Shown piece after piece: positions 39,398-52,814 of a DNA stretch of 64,000 nucleotides. Origin of the DNA: Archegozetes longisetosus (lineage: Eukaryota > Arthropoda > Arachnida > Sarcoptiformes > Trhypochthoniidae); assembly GCA_018873245.2 (NCBI GenBank), contig JAEMBT020000005.1, positions 104,001 to 168,000 of the forward strand, given 5' to 3'. Made by a program: the position numbers and the translations under genes. The notes beneath the pieces were generated by a model, which was not told the DNA's origin, ran no database searches, and worked only from the letters and a program-made list of their open reading frames with translations. Every line of letters begins with the position of its first letter. Positions within the stretch are counted from its first letter, which is position 1.

Positions 39398-40545
39398 AAT
39401 TCTAAGTTTCATAAATATTATATAAATACTTGTATAAGTCAACAATTGAGATACAGAAGTAAACACAGAGTCAGAATTGATTACATTACTTGGCAGGTGT
39501 TTGCCAACGAGGACCAAAGTAGGGTATAGACCTCTTGGTTACCTCGAAAATTGGCATACTCCTCTTGAATCTTTGCCCAAAACGCAGGTAGATCATTTTC
39601 CTTTAGGATAACTTTGACAACATACCTTCGTAGACATACTTTCTGACGGCAAATGTAAAAAAGTAGAAAAATTTTAGCAAAATCATCTAAATTTTAATAA
39701 AATTCTAAACCAAGAGAAAATTTCTTGCTCAAACTGATTAGTTTAAATCCCCTTGATTTTCGAAAGATTCCAAAAGGATGCCCACTGGAATATTGCACCC
39801 TTAGTAAAATCTGGAGCTTACTCCAAATTTATTTTGAAATTGACACGAATATATTGATTTTTAATGTTGAAATTTAGGTACATAATAACGCTGTAGATTC
39901 TTCTACATTATATAATGAGATTACAGTTCTTATAGTTATTGAATAAAGGGTCAACTCACGAGTTATCTATAATGTTCATATCTGCGTAAATATTACTCAA
40001 ATAAATGGATTATTCAGACTATTTCTTAGTGGTTTTTTAATATTAATACTAATAAATTGCTCGCACTTTCAATTACATATGAAACCCTCTTGAGAGAAGT
40101 AACAAAAACACTCCAAATTGTGGTCTATCATAGATTTTCGCTTTATAATATTTACTTGTCCCTTATCTCTAATTATAATGCTTTGATTAAGTCCTCTTAT
40201 GATTATGTTTGCTGTACTTTGCTGTAGTAATTATGACAACCTCACAGTATTTGTTGCACTATTGTAGTGAATCGGATAACTGACTTGAGTAGGTTTTCCT
40301 TGTATCTCCATTGTCCACATTATGTCAGTATTGTAGCTTACAAACAGTGTTCTTACTATATTGCAGCTATATTTTTTTAACCAAAGGAATTAGTTTTAAA
40401 AAATTAGTTTATTAAACTGAAAATATGAATGCATACAGGTAAATAAGTATTGTTTTGATATAAAGTAATAGAAAACTTGAAGCATTTAATAAAACTGATT
40501 CTATAAAACACTAATCAAAATAGTTTTTCAAAGTAGTTCAAACTT
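39398..40545. other. Spacer with a small coding-like relic
   Basis: This is mostly AT-rich sequence between the plus-strand hydroxylase and the 3' end of the minus-strand protease homologue. It includes a coding-like patch at 39484-39660 (listed separately). Nothing else is supported. Confidence 0.45.
39484..39660 (-). pseudogene. Unidentified coding-like remnant
   Basis: This patch is distinctly less AT-rich than its surroundings, and its minus-strand translation looks protein-like but changes frame. One frame reads KENDLPAFWAKIQEEYANFR and another continues as VTKRSIPYFGPRWQTPAK to a stop. The two could be exons joined across a short intron (a GTAACC donor lies at the switch) or a broken retrocopy. 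I do not recognise the protein; the short basic tail recalls small mitochondrial subunits, but that is a guess. Confidence 0.3.
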
Positions 40546-41761
40546 TTAACTATAATTCGGTTTCGAGTTGTCTTCTATCCATTTAATATATGATTGAACT
40601 TTGATGAATTTGGCTGCATTTTCATTACTGCAATCGTTTCCTGAAGAATAGATTCCGACAAGAATAGAATTGGTTCCATTGTTCCGAAATAGAGGTCCAC
40701 CAAAATCACCCTTTTCATAGTTAAACAAATATATATAGATATGAAAGGCATAAATATGAAATTTTGTTACTCCTAAAAACTACCTGACAATTGTTACTGC
40801 CATCAGATGTGCCTTCAATTTGTTGAACGACACACAACTCATTCTTATCGATCTCCTGATCACAATCCGTTAGCTTTGCTTTGACCACTTGTAATTTAGG
40901 TCTTAAATTGCTTCCATTTACGATCGCACCCCAACCAGAAACGAATAGTTCATCTTCAGGATTGACGTCTTCGTCTGATAAACAAATACTATTAATTTTG
41001 CCGTTTGCTTTATCCACATCGAAAGGTTGTGCCAAAAAAATGAGCGCCAAATTATTTTTTAAAGTCGATTTGTCGTATTGCGGATGAATAATTACACGCT
41101 GACTGTATTGCAATCCCGGTAGCTGTTGGCCAGGATATGAGATATCCGGAATCCAGATGGATGAATCTCTCCTGCGTCGAACCCAACCTCCTTTCGGTAA
41201 GTCTATAATACCTGCTTCTGACCGAACATAAGCTTCAGAAGACCTGAAAAATGTTCGATAAATGTTATGAAATCATATCACTTGACAATAACTGCTATCT
41301 GTTGCTTAAAACTAGATCTTTGACTATGTTTTAACAAATACAAGCCCAGTATTTGAAGATTTTTTATGGTAAATGAAATACTTATAAAATTGAAAGACTA
41401 TAATTTAGTAAAGAGAAGATCACCCATCAACACATTGCGCAGATGTCAGAACAAATTGTTTGTTAACCACGACACCACCACAAGAATGAGCCCACTTTCC
41501 ATCTGTCTTCTTTTGAACTGATACCTGCCACACGATTTCTCCTTCTGTAGCATCTCGAGTGCCGTTCATATCGGTGACGAGTGGTGTAATACCAACGCCA
41601 CATACCAATGATTTTGAAGATGGAGTAGTACTTATTGGCCACCAATCATTGATTCCTTTAAAATCGAATGCTTCCGAAACGCTCGAATGACACGCATTTA
41701 TAACAACCAGTAAAAGCATAAGCTTACAGGTTTCTGACAGACACTTCAGTGACATTTTCAC
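40546..41761 (-). CDS. Secreted S1 serine protease homologue lacking the whole catalytic triad
   Basis: Three exons (41424-41761, 40784-41243, 40546-40710; phases 2 and 0) give 320 aa with a signal peptide and a chymotrypsin-fold domain: HSCGGVVVNKQFVLTSAQC, NNLALIFLAQPF, LFVSGWGAIV and NCQGDFGGPLF. Each triad position is changed: His57 is Gln109 (SAQC instead of AAHC), Asp102 is Asn177 and Ser195 is Phe269 (GDFGGP instead of GDSGGP). The activation site is also lost (DMNGTRDATEGE in place of R/K-IVGG), and the S1 pocket residue 189 is Asn. It therefore cannot be a protease or a normal zymogen. In arthropods such homologues act as cofactors, decoys or binding proteins in immunity and clotting; mites are known for large inactive S1 families. 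A basic RRRRDSSIW insertion lies between the His57 and Asp102 positions. Confidence 0.93.
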
Positions 41762-42667
41762 TTACTCATTAATTGAATTGAACTACTTGTTAGCACCTTT
41801 AATCAAATTAGTTTATTTTGCTCGCATTCGAGTTCTTTTTATATGAAATTTTTAGTGTCAACTGTAAAAAATGCCGTAAACAAGGTAATAAATGACAAAT
41901 TTATCTTTGTTTGCTTTATTGTCATTTCAACTAAATTATACTGATATGTTTTTGAGCAAACTTTCTACTTTATTTCGATAAGATTCGGAAAAACCCCAAC
42001 AAAAAAATTGGTCCAAATTTATGTATTTAAGTTTGACACTTATTTGTTGACCTCAAACTAACTTAAGTTTAGGATCAAACCAATTGTATTGTGTGTAGAT
42101 TTATAAGCAAACAAGCAACTGATACTGTTTGTCAACTTCAATTGAATGACCAAATAGATTTTTCTTAATAAGTTGTCTTGCCTTTTACCAAACGGTACAT
42201 TATTTCAAGTTTGAAGCAACAATTGGTAAATAATTATTTTTGTTTACCAGGAAGGCTGTTTTATTGAGTCATTTATTTTATTATCAACTTACGTGGCTAG
42301 AGATATCTTCTATGAATCTTTAAAAGGAACAGTAACTTTCTCAATAATTACACGACTGACTGCAATCAACTTTATTTCTTTTGATTGTTCATCAAAACAG
42401 TGAATCCATGCGATTAATTGTATATAATATTACAAAAAATAAACTAAATCATACGTAAATACAGATAAATTTGAATCAACTTAACTAATAGTACTGCACA
42501 TCCGCGTCAATCAAAATAAGTCACAGGTATATACAGCTAATATACCACAGGATATACAGTTATAGTAAATAAATTGTAAAACTCAAAGTTTATAAAGAAT
42601 GACAGTCAAAATTGACGGTTGCATTTAGCATCAAAATCACGGTTCGTATCAATTAAATAACAGCTAA
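41762..42667. other. Intergenic between two minus-strand genes
   Basis: This 0.9-kb AT-rich spacer lies between the 5' end of the protease homologue and the 3' end of the hemopexin-like gene. No coding sequence or repeat is supported. It probably carries the protease homologue promoter. Confidence 0.5.
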
Positions 42668-43963
42668 TCATGAGTCAAATTTAAACAAGTTCGACGATCG
42701 AACAAATAAAACAAAACGCTTGCAAACCACGAATGATACGAGCACGATGCATATTACTCCTGAGATCATTAATGAGAGAAAAAACAGTTTTTGTATTTCA
42801 CTCAAAAATGTGTGAATACGTCTTTTCTTAATTGAAACAATCAAATTATGGCTCAACGAGTTTATATCGATAAATAAGTTTCTCTCGTGAGTTTGTTCAT
42901 TTTTACAATTGATAACTCCAGTCAATAGACTATTTGATGACAACTTACTGCCATCCATTTTGTCCTAAAAGCAATCAAATTCATTCGAAGATAGAGAAAA
43001 GTAAAATCAAAGATTAAAATCTATAAGCTTGAGGTCAGTTAGTAATCACTTACTGGAAAGTTAATTGTTTCTGTTTTAAATTGCTTGGAATCCTTGAAAA
43101 GATAGATGTATTGACCATCATTGAAAGCAGCGTCAATGCCGTTGTTGAGTGGACTGCGTCCGCCCAAAGCAACTGCCACGCTAACTTTAGCTAAACTTAA
43201 TTTGCGATACGAGTCGTGTTCGATAAACAATTCGTTAGAAACAAAGTAAAACTCGAATTGCCACATACTATCACCTATTGATTGAAACAAAACAACCATT
43301 TACTATAAATATATTGTTTAAACTTTGAGTCGTTACCCAACGCACACAATATTACCTTTAAATAAGTAAATAAAATCAAAATGGTTAAAGCCATCATATT
43401 TGGGGTTAGTGGCAACTAAAGCGGCGTCAACGTAATCAAAGTCATACGATGGAAAATAGCTTCTTATTCTTAAGTGTGGAGACGCCACGAATTTGTTGTC
43501 AATGACCCAAAAGTATTTTTTCTTCAAAAAACAAATAGATAAATACAATTGCGCAAAACAAATCAATTCATTTATTCTAAAACCTTAAACAGAAAAGTTG
43601 TTTCTTGCCGAATATCAGTAGAAATGGCGTCAATTGTACCATCAAGAGGTTGGTCGAGCAGGTCGCTAAAATAATCGCTTATATTAAGTTTAGAGTGAAC
43701 GCCTGAGAGTGCGTTCAGGTGCCAAAAGTGTGTTCCGACGAATATGAAAATACTTGCATTTGCAAATTTAGTGATAGCATTAATACTGGTTAATTGATCA
43801 ATATTTTCACAGATCGAGTCAATATTTGCCTGTTATTCGTATTCAAATCTCAAATCAATTGTATGACAAGCAAATTCGATACAATACTTACGAATGCTTT
43901 ATGCGAACAAACAAACAGAAAGAGTATAAGCGATGCGATGCATTCAAATGTTGTTCCACTCAT
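42668..43963 (-). CDS. Membrane-anchored hemopexin-like four-bladed propeller protein
   Basis: Five exons (43892-43963, 43584-43829, 43356-43521, 43054-43274, 42668-42964; phases 0, 0, 1, 0) join to 333 aa. After a signal peptide (1-24), four hemopexin-type units follow: INAITKFANASIFIFVGTHF, IDAISTDIRQETTFLFKKKY, VDAAL...IYLFKGDSMWQF and IDAAFNDGQYIYLFKDSK. Each combines the I/V-D/N-A opener with a Y/F-x-F-K-G-like strand, and two exon joints fall at or next to the LFK strand (after it in blade 2, within the LFKGD motif in blade 3). A Cys follows near residue 31, then after blade 4 a stalk and one membrane span (about 296-316) with a short basic tail. Hemopexin propellers bind proteins, heme or ions and are usually attached to metalloproteases; no protease domain is present here. 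The fold call is by motif; ligand and role are unknown. Confidence 0.82.
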
Positions 43964-46246
43964 TTTTATGTTAATAACATTTTCAATCAGTATTATTACA
44001 ATTGAATCGCTTCCTAGAAAATAATTGATACCTCCACAGTGTTAAATAAGTTGAAACAAATTCAAGTCCATATGAGCCTTTCATATTGTATTTAATTAAA
44101 ACTTACTTTTAGTTCCCTACAGCTGGCCAAAATAACAATTACAGACAATTAACGGGTTAGTGGGGGGGACACAAACAAGTCTAATTTTGACTCCAAAACA
44201 CTTCAGTAACAAAATAAAAGATTAAATAACTTTTTAACTTTGAGCCAACTTTGAGTAGCTTCTACAGTAACTAATGTCTCAATACAACTATGACCAAGTT
44301 GATCTGCCTGCACATCAATACCTGACTGATGTGTGTACAACTTATTTTCTAATTTTTAAGGGTCTGTCAATTCACTCAATTATTTAAAACTGTTAATCTC
44401 AAGTATTAAACTATAAACATAAAGTATCAATCACTACATTTTGATATAATTAACGCCCCAAAAGTGACCCAAAGCCAATGATTTCATTGACTTTTGAGTC
44501 AAAGTTAGTTCAAAGTTAATTCATAATAATTCGTGAGTCAATAAATATTTTGCTTATAATCGTTGATTCAGGTTTTAATTTTGATCTTAGTCTTAATGGC
44601 GCTAATTGAGATTGATAAACTTTGAGTTGATAGTTGAACAACAGTTGTCTCTATGAAGCTATTAAATTACTTGATTTGCCTCACTTATGGTCTGCACCTG
44701 CAATTAAGGCAGATGTACCTCATGATCACTGTACAAGCTAATCATAAAAGCACATTATCACTTGATTGTCAAGTTTAATTAGTTTTAAACTAAAATTGTC
44801 AACTCATTGTCAAATCATAATACTCACAATCGTCCAGATTGTCATTTAAATTCATTCATACTCAGAGCCAAAAAGTTAATAATGGCCAGGGAGAAGTTAT
44901 CTTTGTATTAAGTTTATGAACTTTTTTACTTAAAAATCTAAACCCTGAAAAATTTTAATTTTTTCTCGAGTAAATCTCACTCTGACATAACTGTACTAAT
45001 GAGTAGCTTGAAACTCACCAGTGAGTCAAATTAACTTATGAACTAGACTTAAAGCTAAGTGAGCCATTAACGAGTTCCGTAATCTCGAGTAAACATGCCA
45101 AAAATATTTCAACAATTCAATTTTTTCAATGTTTTCATGAATTATGCACATATTGTCTGAATTTAGTTTGCTCGACTGCCGACTTCCCCAATTTCGGTAG
45201 CTTGAAAACGGTTAGTCAGAATAACTAATTGATCGATTACCGATCCCTACTGTGCACAAAACTTTTTTACCAGTTTAAAGTATGTGATTCTTAGAAAAAA
45301 TAAAACTATTTAGCTTTTACACTTTAAAATATACGGCTTCAATATGTAATTGCAAAATATGGATAGAAATGAATCTACGAAATATGCTGCAAGATACATC
45401 TATTTCTCTGTAATATCCGAAGAAAGCGAAGTCATTGGCTCTACAGGCTCAATCACAATGAGAGTGCATATTACTATAATATGATTGACGCAAATCTCGT
45501 TTATTAGAATTTGAGTTTCGCAAGCTTTTGTCAAGCATTTAGAAATACCCAGTATTTCAATTGTTTTATTAGAAACCATATACCTGTATCTCGAACTTAT
45601 GAACAATTTTCAATAGATCGATATTCGGAGAACGGGGTAGTCGGATCAATGTTTCACAAGTGTAGTAGTTTTATGTTTCAATTGAAAGATCCAAATTAGT
45701 TGAATAAGAGCTTATGAATTTATGTAAGTTTTATCATGTTTTTACGTATCTATTATTATGAAGATTTGCTCTTTTCTTTCTTCTTTTCATTAAGAAAAAC
45801 AAATAGGGAATCCTAATATGATCACATGTTAAACTAACCGTTGGATCCATTATTGAAAACTGAATAAAAAGGATTAACCAAAGGAAAAATTTGAAAAAAC
45901 TTAAAGGCTTTATCCTTGACAAATGATCAAATCTGATAAATTTGGTTTAGTGTTCCATCACTTTAAGAAGTTAAAACTTTTTGCTTTAATTGCTTTTTCG
46001 AATGACAAGTGTCTAAATTATTCGGTTAGAAACGCACATAAGTATTACAAATGAGGGAAGTAACTTCTTGTGTGGCATTTGAAGCGAAAACATAGCAATA
46101 AAAACCAGAGATATACAGTATTCTGTGTTCTAACAAGTAATTTTATTCAGTCCTTCACAGCAGATATAAATCAATAAATAACGAATCCTTGAGTTATTAT
46201 ATATTTATAATTATATTATATAATTCATTTGATTGAGTTCGTGGAC
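43964..46246. other. Intergenic, divergent promoters
   Basis: This is 2.3 kb between the divergent hemopexin-like gene (-) and second prolyl hydroxylase (+). Several 60-70-codon frames at 45.4-45.9 kb on both strands have no recognisable domain. No repeat family was recognised. Confidence 0.45.
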
Positions 46247-47479
<1,233 letters not shown>

Positions 47480-48921
47480 AAGTAAGTAGTTTTCAAAAAT
47501 TCACACGAAGTACTTTTCATTATCTTTTACATTAGTTTTTCATAAATGAATTAAAATGACGCAGAGCGCCGATCGCTACCACCAGCTCTTCCGTTTGGCT
47601 AAATTTTGATTAAGCCTAAGTTAACCTAAACCGAACAGTTTGTTAATTGCGCTTAACTATTAAAAATATTTGCTCGCATTCTTTACAACTTTATCTATCA
47701 AAAAATATTAAAGTTTGATGGAATAGTCGTGGGGTTACTAAAAGAGTTAATTATAAAATAATTATGCAAAAAATAAATTCAATGATAAGAGCCATTTAGT
47801 TTAAGATCACATTTAATAAAAGTTAATGTGAGCATTCAATTTCAGTAAAGCTTTAGAGATCTGAGTGACTGCACTATTTTAAAATTATAAATCTTCAGAT
47901 TAGTTTATAGGCAGTAAAGCTAGATTCATATTAATTTTTACTTGAGAACAGTGTTCTAAGCATATCAATTTATTCGAGCCCAGTAGTTTTTCAATAAATT
48001 TATTTACGAAACTCCCTCATTTTTGGAAATTTGTTTTTTAAAGATTGCAATATCCAAACTTCTTAGGTTCTTTTACAAACTCTACTGAAGTGAGAAATGC
48101 TCTAATATGTACTAAACAGAATAAATATTGTGTCTGCTAAATAAATTGTTGCCTTCAAATTAACGAATTGGACCTCGATCCCTAGCCAACCAAACTTTAA
48201 ACTCGTCAAAATCTTGTAACTGATTTTCCCTAATCTCTTTTATCACTTCGGTTTCATATCGTAATAACTACCGTTTCAAACGTTTTAAGTGCTCTATTAC
48301 AGCGAATTTTATCTCTATCGATATTTGCTTATTCTGGTAAACTTACTAATAAACTGATTCACTTTTAAAAATTTAATTAATCTAAAAACAGCCCGAGTGT
48401 TATTTGAGTGTTTATTATCAAAATAACTATCTATAAATTGTGAACTGGTAATACCAGTTTAACTTCTAAAATAAGTTTAATAACTTAATTAACATAAAAC
48501 GAACTTTTACTAAAAGCTTTCTGAAAGTCACTTTATCCTTGAGTATGATTTTTACGAAGTCGTGTGACTTATATAAACTCATATTTGATCAAAATAACAC
48601 TTTTACCTGTAAATGTTTATGAGAAGAAATATTTGATCAACAATTCTCAGAAACAGAATTCAACCCTCAGAATAAGTAACAAATCAATCAATCATTTTGA
48701 ATAGGTTATCACAACTTAAACCAGTCTCTAAATTAAATTAAATCAATAAGTCGAAGTAAAATAAATTGAACTGTCAATTCTTTATTGATTTATTTATTTG
48801 ACTAAGAATATAATTTATGTTTTAATATGAAAAAGATGTAAGCTTACGAACAAATTTTTATATTTCTGTTATATTTGAATCAAGTGAATGACACAAAAAA
48901 GTTCAATAATTATAGGATTTT
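47480..48921. other. Convergent intergenic region
   Basis: This is 1.4 kb between the 3' ends of the second hydroxylase (+) and the ABC transporter (-). A small GC-richer patch lies at 47560-47600. No gene or repeat family is supported. Confidence 0.5.
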
Positions 48922-51900
48922 TTATCTTTTTCTCGATTTGACGAGTAAAGCTAAATAAGCCAAAAATCTTAGGGCTAATATTAAGCAAATCAACAACAAT
49001 AAGTTGCGAAACAAATTGTTTTCATCAAAGTTAAGCATTTTGATCACCATTTGACCATTTTGTAAACACCGACTTTCAGTCGTATTCCAATGATTGTTTA
49101 GTGAACAACTTATATTCTTAACGTCTCGCCATTGATTTATGACTAAAGCTTCGTTTCCATAATAAAACCACGAAATATATTTCAACCAAACGAAATATAC
49201 GGGAACCGAACTGAAATATACAAAATCAAGTCTATATAATAACTATTAAAACTATTTGAAAAAGTATATCTTCGCAAATATTTTCTGGTATTCGTATCAA
49301 ACATATTTCATAACTAATAATTAAAACTTTGCAAAGAGAACCAATTAAAGAATTTTGCATTTACAAGTTATTCAGAAAATATCCACCAAAAAGTAGAAAA
49401 GGTATCATAATTGGAGGACCCAATGATAAAGCCATTGATACAGAGCTGCTCACACACGATATAAAGTATCCTAAATGCAAGTTTTCAATCAATTAAAAAT
49501 ACTCAGTATCAAATTGAATAGATATATTTGCAATACCGAAAGAAGAGGCACTATTGGCCACAAGTGTGATTATCATGACGCACATCAGGAAAGCCCTGAA
49601 ATCACTGTTAAGTCCAACCATATAATAATAAACGCCGACAAATATAGTCGGTATCAATAGAAATATCGGTAACTGTTTTTCAATTTTTAAATATAGTTTT
49701 AGATCAAACATGTTCAATTTGATGATAAAGACTGACCTCAGCTAACATTTTGGCCATGAAATAGGGGCCCACTCTATACATACCATTGTTGTGCTCTCTT
49801 AAAAATATCGGTAGTTCTAAACAAAAGGTCTGTAATTTATAGGAATTAGTTTCAACTTTAAAATTGTAAATTTGTTTAACTAATTGAAATTCAGCTCACA
49901 TTAATCACAGCAAAAGCATTTTGGAAAGCCATGTTTGTGAGCATTAGGAATAGAGCTCCGTTTAAATTCTGAATACCATTTTGATCAAGATTTTGTTGCC
50001 AATAAATTGATCCAAGAATCAGTGCGATTACCTTTAAATACGTTTGTTAAGAAAATTAAATGAAATCATTAGCGAAAAAGCCAAATAAATGATTACCAAT
50101 GTTTGAGAAATCCTAACATAAGTGATCTGCAACAAAGTATCCCATACATCGCATAAGTTTGTGTAAATTTTTGTGCCAAGTTATTGAATATTTTTCCATA
50201 CCATTGGCTCACGAATAGTAGTCATAAATGAGCGCCGAATCAAAGTAGTAAACTGCTTCCAACAGTTAGCTTTATATCGAGATCTACGTTTTACAGAAAA
50301 ACCAATATTTCCGAATGAATTTGAATCTAATCTTTGGTCAAGTTTGTGTGGAATAGCTTCATTGGCATAAGAAGAGTTTGAATATGCATCACAGATATGC
50401 TAGAATTCAGACAAAAGTCAAAAAGAATCAGAATATGAATTAATGATAAGTGAATGGAAATACATTTATCTTTTTCTTGCAATCAGTTTCATTTTCAGGA
50501 ACTATAGATAATTGTTGAATATAAAAATCTGCCGAGTTATAGTTTCGTGGACAATTTAAGCCCAGACTAGAGAAAAAATCCAAAGCTTTGCCTAAAAATA
50601 TTTGAAAATAACTACATCCTCAGAATAATGTTCAACTGAAGTATACCTATTTTTCCGAAATACGCAACCCTTCCGTCTGCCATAAGCAATAGCTGCTCAA
50701 AAAGTGCAAAGACCTCAGATGATGGCTGATGAATAGTACATATTATAGTTCTCCCTTGCGCTGACATAGACTTAAGCACTGTAATAACATTTTCCGCCAT
50801 AAATGAATCCAGTCCAGATGTTGGTTCATCGCTATTAAATCGAATTTTGATTTTATTGCAATATATTCTTTTTTGCGTTTCTATTTTGCAGGCTATTTTT
50901 ACACAATCCTGATTCTAATTATTTTTCGAAATGATAGAAATAAATAATTTAATAATTATCAATCGACCTATTTTTGAAACTCTAACCAGGAACATGATAA
51001 GGAAAGAGAGAGCGCTCACATAAAAAACCGACTGATAGCTTTAGCTTTGTCAGTCAACAATTTTTCCAAGTAACTTTTTATGATGGAAAATTAAAAATTT
51101 CCTCAGTTATTTTGCTAGTATATAGATTAAGATTCTATGTACTAGTCATAAATTAATTAAATAATTAGAAAATAAAATATCAAATATAAATAATTCTGGA
51201 AAATTTTTGAATGCTACAGACTTTGTCTGTACTTTCCGCATCGCACAAACGCTCTTATTCACAAACAATATCAAGCATTTTAGAAACAAACTTACCAAAA
51301 CATTAGTGAGGGATTTGTCAGAACCTAAACAAAATTATAAGAACTTTAAAATATTTTTTGTTTTCCAGTTAAGTCGACTGACCTCTGAAGCGAACGCAAG
51401 TCTCTTGAGTTCACCACCGGAAATACCTTTAAGACCACCGCGACATCCGATTCTAGTGTCAGCACACTTTGTCAAACCTAACTATTGATGTAATACGAAA
51501 GTAATAAATTGAATACTCATTGTGGTACAAATTGAAACTCAAAAATGTCTGATCAAATTAAATAAGAGCACATTTATTTAGATCTATATTATTTCAAATG
51601 CTGCTTCAAACGACTAACTTCTTTGATAACTTGATTTAACCGTGAAACGCGCGTTTCTTTACTGATGTTTTGATCCATACGTAGTAATGACTATTTTTTA
51701 CGAAATTTTAAAAAACTGAATCAATATTTAGTTAAAGTAAACTATGTTTGATTAATACCTGGAAAGTGAGATGTTCACGTACAGTCAGTGTAGAAAAAAA
51801 TAAGTCATCCTGTTGTACATATGCGGAGAGTGCAGTAATTGTATTGATGTCTACAATACTCCCATTTAACTTGACAACACCTTTGACTAAAAAGTTGGAC

Positions 51901-52814
51901 AAATTTCTTGCAGTCAACACATTCAACAAAGTAGTCTTTCCGGCACCACTGTTTAGGTTATAATTTTTCGAATAAATGTTATATAATTGAAACAAAAATA
52001 AAACCTTACTATAATTTAAACAAAACAGAATCGAATACCTCGAACCCATAATCGCCAGTATTTGTCCAGATTGGACTTCACCGGAAACTAAATTAATCAA
52101 ATTTTATTGAATAATATATTTTTAACTGAAACTTGCAACGATTCAATTCAAATGATTTGAAGATAAAAGCAAAATTAAATGGTAATTAGTGTTAATAAAA
52201 GTACTACAAACAGATACTACTGACCATTTCTAACAATTGGAACAAATTGTGCCTCATTTTTCTTAGTCAGACCACAAAATCCTTTATTGCTTTGTTTTAC
52301 GAATACATCGATGTTATGCCAAGATATAGAGACAGGTTCTGCCACAAAACTCGCTGACACTTTTCGTCCAATTTCCACTTCATTAGATTTCAAAAGAACT
52401 TCTGCGTTACCATTGCCTTCAAAATCATTTATTAGAGCTCTCTGCTTGAAAATAAGATCAGTTCATTTTTTTAAAATAAGAAGTAAATAATAAAGTTTGA
52501 TCAAACGAAAACTATTATTTCTCTAAAAAGCAGAAATAGCTTTTGGTTTTCTATAAATTAAATAGAAGTTTGATTTTTGTCGAATGACTCGAACTGAATA
52601 AATGGAATATATTTGAGGAGCACTTGTTTTCCTACCAATCAAATTGAGTCAAACGCGACATCAGTCACATCAAATGAAATCTTCAAAAGTATTACCGCTC
52701 TTCAAATTAACATATAGACTAAAAACTAGGGATATTTAAATGAAATGAACAAAATTATATAAAAATTACTTGTTTAAGTTTTGCCTTGATGTGGTTGTTT
52801 CTGTCAAAAACCAT
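48922..52814 (-). CDS. ABCG half-transporter, white-like
   Basis: Sixteen exons join in phase to 665 aa: 52770-52814, 52225-52441, 52039-52087, 51759-51948, 51619-51690, 51383-51481, 51296-51324, 50647-50831, 50464-50591, 50202-50399, 50097-50126, 49900-50031, 49737-49829, 49537-49672, 49365-49470, 48922-49210. The nucleotide-binding domain comes first, as in ABCG: Walker A GSSGAGKTT (near 101-109), Q-loop YVQQDDLF, signature ISGGE (211-215), Walker [13 protein letters not shown] and H-loop TIHQPSS (His268). Six membrane spans follow, with [15 protein letters not shown]-like [12 protein letters not shown] and the [15 protein letters not shown] and WFYYGNEAL segments typical of white/scarlet/brown. 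It must dimerise to export a substrate such as pigment precursors, lipids or xenobiotics. Two exons are only 29 and 30 nt. The gene looks complete and functional. Confidence 0.93.

Noticed and set aside
45400-45922. Several 60-70-codon frames on both strands
   Set aside because: They overlap each other, lack domains and have no consistent splice partners.
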